Below, piece after piece: positions 57,926 through 64,000 of a stretch of 64,000 nt of DNA. The position numbers and the translations under genes were made by a program. Every line of letters begins with the position of its first letter. Positions within the stretch are counted from its first letter, which is position 1. Source of the stretch: Siphonodentalium dalli (Eukaryota; Mollusca; Scaphopoda; Gadilida; Siphonodentaliidae); NCBI GenBank assembly GCA_032622095.1, contig CP136064.1:216890205-216954204 (forward strand), given 5' to 3'. The notes below the pieces were generated by a model that worked only from the letters and a program-made list of their open reading frames with translations, was not told where the DNA came from and made no database searches.

Positions 57926-58360
57926 ATAATTTATATTTTGAATGAATTGAAACGATTATGTAAAAGTGTGTTTACAACATCCCCATTGTTCACAATTACC
58001 AACCATTATTCAATGTAATGACCGCTATTCACCAGTATTCACACTGATATCAGGTCAGCCAGTGACCTCAATGACCTCTTATCAGCCGACTATAAGTTTG
58101 TTTCGGAAAGCTGGTTTCCATTGTTTTTCCCAAAGAGGTTTTTCTGTGGTTTTTCCTGATCACCTATGCAGACAAAGTAGGATGTAATTAACCTGTATGT
58201 GAACACGTGCCCGTTCCTTAACTTGTGAGCATGTATACCAATAAACGCTGACATCGACTCTGGTCTCTGGTGTGGCTTGATGGCAATGATAGTGTTATCA
58301 TTATTGGAGAATTGAGAATACTGTCTATTACAATAATTTTAATATTATGAATATTTGGTG

Positions 58361-58760
58361 ATTCTTTTGCCCAATTCGATTCAAAATGAAAACACCCGAT
58401 TCGCAGGGCCTTTATAGGTTAAACTAAACTCACTTGATCAACACATTCACAGCGCTGTCATGCAAGCTTGTGTGTGCATGCATGGTCTACATCTTACAGT
58501 AAAATTAGTGTTTCAAACACCTAAATTCTGAGGGTTAGCGCTGACATATCATAGACTATCTAGACTTACCTGGTGGTAAGGTCGTGGTCGTGACTGGAGT
58601 AGTTGTGGATGTAACTGTTGTAGTTGAGGTGGAAGTGGTTGTTGTAGTGGTTGTTTCTGAAGAAAAAAATTTATACTAAAGAATAAGTGGGAGGCCAAAT
58701 TCACATTTATTAGCTAATTACGCTTAAGAATAATGGAATTACACTTAAACATAATTGGCT
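58361..58760. repeat. Linker-exon duplication, copy 2
   Basis: Starts GATTCTTTTGCCCAATTCG, includes linker e5 and ends TAAACATAATTGGCTG. It is the sister of 54080-54700. Confidence 0.8.
58570..58656 (-). CDS. Exon e5: Thr-rich linker (first of a duplicated pair)
   Basis: The 87-nt phase 1-1 mini-exon lies between a clear acceptor (TTTCTTCAG) and the donor CCAG|GTAAGT. It encodes about 29 residues, nearly all Thr, Ser and Val with a Pro-Pro end (...TTTTLPP). Such sequence is typical of an O-glycosylated stalk. It follows the A domain as the linker should. It is almost identical to the linker exon at 54274, and the flanking introns match too, so the segment was duplicated. Confidence 0.75.
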
Positions 58761-59300
58761 GAATTAAGCTTAGGAGTAATCATGTAAGTGTAAAAATTCC
58801 AATATGATTCAGCATTATTGGGTTTTCTACTGTTCTTATCTTGGATCAAATGGATAGACATAAAATTGTATCATTGTGGCATGACATATATGCCCTAGAA
58901 GAATTATGGTGGGAAATGTTCCCATATGTACAACAAACGGCAATAGGTCGTTTGTTGAACTTATTATCTAAAAATTCCCACCAATGAATATGAATCCTTC
59001 TGTACTTGTTTTATCTTTACGTCTGTATTCAGCTGTTATTACCTTAATGTCCCTCCAAATGAATAATAGACTGTTCCAATGATCACTTTTATAGCTCAAT
59101 AAAATTTCTATTGAAACTAATTGATACTAAACCAAATAAGTTCCTTTAAAATTTCAGCAATGACTGACAAAATTTGTTAGTGATACATCAGACATCATAT
59201 TTATTTAGTAATGGCTATTACAATAATTTTCATATGCATATTAACTCCACAAAATATAAGTTTTGCCATCAAAAATATCTGCTATTGATCAGCATATTAC

Positions 59301-59636
59301 CTTGAACAATAATTATATCCATTTCATCAAAGAGAACAGTATTAGGCACTGCTGGCTGTGCACTGGTAACCTCGCATCTTAAGATGGAGCCATTGTGTAT
59401 GCTGGTGAAAGCGTACTGGAACGAAGTCGTGTATAAATTGCTGCAGTCTTGTCTTGTTGAGTTAGTCATTTCCTGTGCTGGTAGGCTGACAAAAATTGAA
59501 GTAGTAGCCAGCTTGAAAGACCATACCAACTCTCCTCCAGGAGATCCAATCGATCCGGAGCACGTGAATGTTTCTGCTTGGTTGGAGCTGTCAGGGATGT
59601 ACGCTGGACCAGATATCACAGGAGTTACAGGTCGTG
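59301..59636 (-). CDS. Exon e4: type-A C2-like Ig domain (diverged copy)
   Basis: The 336-nt phase 1-1 exon starts RPVTPVISGPAY. It has ETFTCSGSIGSPGGELVWSF (first Cys and C-strand Trp), the extra Cys in RQDCSNLYTTSF, and the second core Cys in SILRCEVTSA. It ends VQ with a split Glu codon. The motif order is that of all A domains, but the sequence between is clearly older than in the amplified copies. Several N-glycosylation sites are present (NST, NGS). Confidence 0.84.
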
Positions 59637-59701
59637 CTGAAAAAGTGAAAAGGAAGGCGAAATAAAAAATAAAAACATAAAACAGCATAAATGTACAAGT
59701 A

Positions 59702-59855
59702 CAGTAATGTTCTAAATAATTGACTCCTTAACCACAGCAGAATTATGGGTGAGAGCTTTCCGATGAATGGCAACAAGCCATATTTCCGACTAAATCCTGA
59801 AAAGTTACCCATAATTCTGCTGTGGTTAAGGAGTCGATTATTTAGAGCATTACTG
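59702..59855. repeat. P3 palindrome, asymmetric
   Basis: TA-CAGTAATGTTCTAAATAAT on the left with a short arm, and a full right arm ending GAGCATTACTG. Confidence 0.6.
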
Positions 59856-61464
59856 CACTATAAACCAGACTCCATCATATTTTAATAATCACATTCGTAT
59901 ATCTCTAGTCTTTCACAATTCTATTCAACTAATGCAATTATAATATATGCGCTTCAATAATGTTGTCGTAGTCACTGTTGAGCAACCGGTTAAGAGAAAA
60001 ATATAAAAAAACAAGATGATCCTAATTCCTTGGCATAAAGTTTATTATTTATTAAGAGTGAAAATAGCATGGTAACATTTAAAAAATATAAAAGCACAAT
60101 GCCATGAAGCTGTTAGGTATTTTTAGTGACTATCAGTGGTCACATATATTGTACATATGAAACAACCATATGCAATATTTCTGATAAGATGTTGGCCAAG
60201 TACAAACTTCGAAAAAGATATTGTGGGGCAAACTGCCTTAGGAATTTACTAATCTTAAAGGTACTCAATCCGAATTAACGCTCGCAAATTACTATTTCCT
60301 TGGCTTCGGTGGTAAAAAATATTTGATTTGAAATCTATTATTTTAATTATAAGTGGCCCAGTAAACTGTCGACGAGAAGAACTTATCTGACAAGATAGCG
60401 GATGAAGATCGATAACTCTAAAATCCAGTGACCTTTTTGTGTCAGATATTTGACAACCGACAAAATTTCATTGAACAAAATGTTGATAAATAACAGGTTT
60501 TGGGTAATTTTATACTATAGTTGTAGTGGTTAGCATTATTTTTTGGCAATTCATCGATTCTGATAACTGATGCGCATTTAAAAAAACAAATTTGTTGTTG
60601 GAATCTGATGATATGGGGACCGTCAACAAAAATACAATTGGCAGAATTTTCTTTTGGTAAAAAAAATTCTATAAATTCAGCATATGAATGAAAATACATG
60701 ATTGAAATCACAGACACAATGTTAATATATCTACTAATATATCTAGGCAAAAAATCGAGATAAAACTCCAGAGAAACTCAGGATGCTGTTAGTCGATTCG
60801 TTGCTATTGCTAAAACACGGGCTGTTCCGTAATGTGCTAAAAATCCGCTCATTGGGAGTTGCGTATTCCCTGCGTGTGCTTAGTATATAGGGAGTGGTAC
60901 TCTCCAGTGGTTGATTTTGTTGATCGGATTCATGTGTGATGAGTTGTAATCGTAGATGTTTTTCAAGGGGTTAATGTCGTACTAGCCTGCAAAGATTGTT
61001 TGACAGTAAGGGCAGGGTGCTTGACCTTCATATGTCAATGTACTTCTCTGACATTGCCACTCAAACCGGATCAGTGTAGATACCGGTTGGTGCATTCCAA
61101 ACTGTGGAAAAACATGGTGTGTATATAGAGATCTACGAATGCCGTTCTCTGATACGGCGTTACGTGTTGATATAGTAGCGGACGTTTATGATGTCAGGTC
61201 ACTAAGCAGGGGTGGCCTTAGTATGAACAAGAATAGTGAAAAGGAAAATAATAATTTAATAAATCGCTGGTGACATCGGAGAGTGACACAGCTTAACCAC
61301 AGTGGATTTTCACTCTACGAACCCTCCAACCACTGGGGATGAACAAGAAGGACTTTTAGTCGATTTTTTTAATTATTAATTTATCTAGTCATTGATTTTG
61401 AATGTATGGGTTATTACTGCAAATAAGCGAGGTTAAAAATCCTGGACTTTTTCTGAGTACTCAC
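59856..61464. other. Intron between e3 and e4, little recognised
   Basis: Contains one P2 MITE end at 60259-60330 (TTAAAGGTACTCAATCCG). The rest is A+T-rich with no gene seen. Confidence 0.5.
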
Positions 61465-61800
61465 ATTTGAACAACATTGTCGTCTCCTTGCTAAGATTTT
61501 GCTGTGCCATTTCCACCTGACATATATAATCTCCCTCATCCTGACAGTCCGACGTTTTGAAATCCAGTTCCATGGTAACATTATCCATATTGGCATCCCT
61601 AACAGCTAGTGATATCCTGTTAATGACCATATCTTGTGCATGGCTGGGACCCATACCAGGGAAGGCGATGCTATAGATCTCTAACATATCCGAGGATCTT
61701 ATCATGGACATTTTCCTCCACTGTTGAGCATTCACCAGCTTACATGTCGCCAGAGAGGAGCCTTCTGTGACAAAGTCTGACTGTGTATTCATAGCTAACA
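61465..61800 (-). CDS. Exon e3: type-B V-like Ig domain (diverged copy)
   Basis: The 336-nt phase 1-1 exon is a divergent B domain. The first core Cys is in SLATCKLVNAQQW, followed by RKMSMIRSSDML, then SDCQDEGDYICQVEM with the Asp-x-Gly-x-Tyr-x-Cys signature of V-like Ig folds and the extra Cys three residues before the Asp-Glu-Gly. The exon ends in LFK with a split codon; reading into the intron gives a false Cys. It is the least similar B copy in the window and is followed by the equally diverged A copy e4. Confidence 0.82.
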
Positions 61801-61892
61801 CTGCAAATTAGAAATAATAATTAGCTGTACAATCTATGTAAGGGTGACAGAGATGGGGGAATAGGCAAGCAGACATCCATATTCTAAATAAA

Positions 61893-61995
61893 AGGTACTC
61901 AATCCGATCAGACGCTCCTAAATTACTATTTCTTCAGGGGTAAAAAATATTTGATTCGAGTCGAGGAACCCACCCAACAAAGCTCAGAGTGATTT
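61893..61995. repeat. P2 MITE end fragment
   Basis: AAAGGTACTCAATCCGATCA followed by TTACTATTTCTTCAGGGGTA. The second end is missing. Confidence 0.6.
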
Positions 61996-62558
61996 ATGTT
62001 ATATTTTATACTAAAACATCACCATAACCATTGAAAAACATTATATGTAAACCAGATAATAGCTAGACCCAGTGAGACAAAAGATACCCCGGCCACCATT
62101 CAATTGGGCCATATTAACAAATTAGTTTTTTAACAAAAGAATCATTCAGACTAAATTTTGCATGTTGCGAAAATGTTCTATCTAAGGCGAAAATGGTTGA
62201 TAACTCCAAAACGGTGGATGGACCTCATAATCAGAGGTGAATATGTCCCATGGTACTTAATATCTGTGGAAAGTTTGTACAAAAATAACCGAAAAATGTA
62301 GGAATAAAAGGTCAGACAAGGTTGCGTCCAAGGTCAGACTTACAAATAGATGGACAAGATGATTCTTATACATATGTATACCCCCATTACTTCAGTATGG
62401 GTGGTTTTAAAAAATGGTATAAAGAAAGAGAAATGTGCGTATTCCAGCAAAAAATTAAAAGCTTAATGCTTAATTTATCCTTAGCTGCAAGAGGCAAAGA
62501 AAACTCTAAGAACCCTTGGATATCACACTGAAATGGTCCCATGAATCAAATCAGTCAC
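61996..62558. other. Intron between e2 and e3, nothing recognised
   Basis: No coding or repeat structure found. Confidence 0.5.
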
Positions 62559-62726
62559 CTGTAGCTTCTTTGAACTTGTCTTCACACATTTCAAATTCCG
62601 GTAGAAAACAGACCAGACCAGTACAGGTCTCAGTCGTGATGGTGGCATTACATATGATATACTCAAAGCAGTTGTTGTTAGGATGAGCAATCTTCTTTCC
62701 TCGAGGAACTCCAGTGCAAATGTTAT
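62559..62726 (-). CDS. Exon e2: CBM14 / peritrophin-A chitin-binding domain
   Basis: The 168-nt phase 1-1 exon encodes a compact six-Cys domain beginning NICTGVPRGKKIAHP and ending CFLPEFEMCEDKFKEAT. The pattern Cys, then His-Pro...Cys, Tyr-Ile-x-Cys, Cys, Cys-Phe-Leu-Pro-Glu-Phe, Cys matches CBM14 (peritrophin-A), which binds chitin. Compared with the usual family there is an extra Cys four residues after the fourth one. It has the same length as the CBM14 exon at 50412. It lies between D (e1) and B (e3). Confidence 0.82.
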
Positions 62727-63348
62727 CTGGAATGCAAACAATTTCAACACAGTGAAACCTGGATGAGAAACAGCCTACATTTAAGAAAATATTATTGATT
62801 ATCCAAACTCAATTCCCTATACAAGTATGAGTACCCTGCAATGTGTGATTAATTGTTACTACAAAGTGTTAGTCTGAACTCAAAATCACTTGTAAAAGGT
62901 CTCGGTAATTTGATTCACAAGAACACCAGACAATGACGTTGTTGCAACACTCATGTAAATAATTCAAATAACAATTAGTTTATGTGTAAACTTTAATAAC
63001 TCAACAAATTTGAAAACATTGTCCAGGAATAACAAGTTTTATTGACAAGTTACTTTCTAATTGCATGCAAGTTCACAATATATAACTAAAACAAACACTT
63101 TGGAGTTCACTTTGTTAGCAGGATTAATCCTGAAGTGCATGCATATGCAACGCAGCTTGGATTGCATCTTCCTCAACAGGATGTACCAAATAAATTTGTA
63201 TTACCGTGTGCTATTGCCGGGGGTAAAAAAAAATGTATAGAGCTTCATGATCTCTTATAGCATATTGGTGGGTTGTATACTACATAAAACTATTTATTAT
63301 TATTATTATTATTATTGAATCTAAACCAGGATATTATTAGGGACAGAC
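62727..63348. other. Intron between e1 and e2
   Basis: No gene. A short (TTA)n microsatellite lies at 63292-63316. Confidence 0.55.
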
Positions 63349-63684
63349 CTGGAATGATTAGAACTTCATGGTGTGACGTTAGCTCATCTGGAGACGTCAC
63401 ATCTGGAGCTGTAATCACACACTTCAGCAATGTTCCATTGACTGCTGCATCAAGGAATAAATTCAAACTCAATGTTGCTGTGGCGCCACACGAGGTTTCG
63501 TTGTGGACGATGACTGCTTGAGATGGTTGCGTGTATGGTGTGAATGATCCAGCCATAGGAGACTTGCCGAGGAATTGTATGGTGCCAGGAATGGGATATC
63601 CGACGACTCCAGCACATGTGACTGTCTGATCGCCATTCATTATCTCCTGCCCAGATATCTGAATCTCAGGTTGTCCAATTGGAG
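63349..63684 (-). CDS. Exon e1: type-D C2-like Ig domain
   Basis: The 336-nt phase 1-1 exon encodes one Ig-like domain of 112 residues. It opens with APIGQPEIQ, has the first core Cys in TVTCAGVVGYP, an extra Cys in ETSCGATATL and the second core Cys in GTLLKCVITAP. The C-strand position has QFLGK instead of the usual Trp. The donor lies in CCAG|GTCTGT and the acceptor is TCTTAG. It is closest to the type-D exons at 50996 and 15354. It precedes a CBM14 exon, as both other D exons do. An E-type exon would be expected further right, outside the window. Confidence 0.82.
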
Positions 63685-64000
63685 CTAAGATAAGACGTAT
63701 TTGTTAAAATATATCTGTACTAATCATAGCTAAATATTTACATAGCCTGTGTGTGCTACACTAAATCCTGTTTGGCGATTGGTCAACTGCCAAATGCTTT
63801 TCATATCCCAATAAGACACATAACACAAACTGATGTCACATCTTGTTGACCTAGATGACTAATTGTGGTAGATACAGTAACTTTGAGTGCACGACTATAG
63901 ACCGATCGATCAATAATTCACAGGTAGAATATTGGGCTAACTTACGGGCTTGCATGGTATAATATCCAAACTGCAGATAGATTTCAGAAAAAAATGTCAG

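Larger units (their letters stand above)
1..63684 (-). other. Gene body of a giant Ig/CBM14 modular gene (both ends outside window)
   Basis: Forty-three minus-strand exons can be chained from 63684 to 1. Seen directly: every complete exon has AG before it and GT after it, every length is divisible by three, all boundaries are phase 1, and none of the 42 junction codons is a stop. No signal peptide exon, transmembrane exon, start or stop is recognisable, so the protein starts to the right and ends to the left of the window. Ig and CBM14 domains, N-glycosylation sequons and Thr-rich stalks point to the cell surface or secretion. Ig plus chitin-binding composition is known from chordate VCBP immune proteins, but those are small; this layout is not one I recognise. 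A cluster of separate genes is possible but less simple, because no first or last exons are seen. Confidence 0.75.

Noticed and set aside
63946-63970. A possible 25-nt micro-exon between CTATCTGCAG and GCCC|GTAAGT on the minus strand
   Set aside because: Its length is not a multiple of three and would break the phase 1-1 rule kept by all other exons.

Overview
This is an animal nuclear genomic window, A+T-rich, almost entirely intron, with canonical GT..AG splice sites and dense small DNA transposons. The domain content (Ig domains beside chitin-binding CBM14/peritrophin-A domains) and the repeat types suggest a marine invertebrate, perhaps a mollusc, another lophotrochozoan or an invertebrate chordate. 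I cannot name the species from the sequence.

Main content: all recognisable host coding sequence is on the minus strand and forms one long series of 43 exons (e1 at the right end, e43 cut by the left end). It runs through the whole window with no start or stop codon seen. There are 28 Ig-like exons, 4 CBM14 exons and 11 short Thr/Pro-rich linker exons. Every complete exon is a multiple of 3 long, begins and ends in phase 1, and gives an open junction codon with its neighbour. Together they hold about 10.6 kb of coding sequence, roughly 3,500 codons. The simplest reading is one giant extracellular or membrane protein gene; a cluster of similar genes cannot be excluded.

The exons follow a grammar. 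V-like Ig exons (types B, B' and E) end with Cys-x-Asp...Tyr/His-x-Cys. C2-like Ig exons (types A, A' and D) have an extra Cys between the two core Cys. They alternate as pairs. In transcription order the full module is E - D - CBM14 - B - A - linker. It is seen best from 52.6 to 47.3 kb. At 64-58.6 kb it appears without its E, which would lie outside the window. At 20-7.4 kb the linker, E, D and CBM14 appear with diverged B' and A'. Between 49.2 and 19.9 kb the B - A - linker triplet is amplified to eight tandem copies; those at 27-37 kb are almost identical, introns included. At the left, CBM14 - B' - A' is duplicated again (14.2-7.4 and 4.8-1.1 kb), followed by a linker and the start of an E exon.

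Mobile DNA fills the introns. Comparing duplicated introns gives empty sites for several insertions: a Mutator-like element with a broken transposase (28.3-30.6 kb, 9-bp duplication), a hAT-like element (25.9-26.7), a TTAA element (35.7-36.2), a TTAA miniature element (54.4-54.7), a 5'-truncated LINE end (42.2-42.5) and a 190-bp insert (37.8-38.0). Three more hAT-like elements carry exact 8-bp duplications (5.9-7.0, 13.0-13.9, 39.4-40.6). A frameshifted gag-pol fragment lies at 9.5-12.5 kb. Several foldback/MITE families and a 12-copy 163-bp tandem array (43.2-45.3 kb) complete the picture. The rest of the intron sequence shows nothing I can identify.
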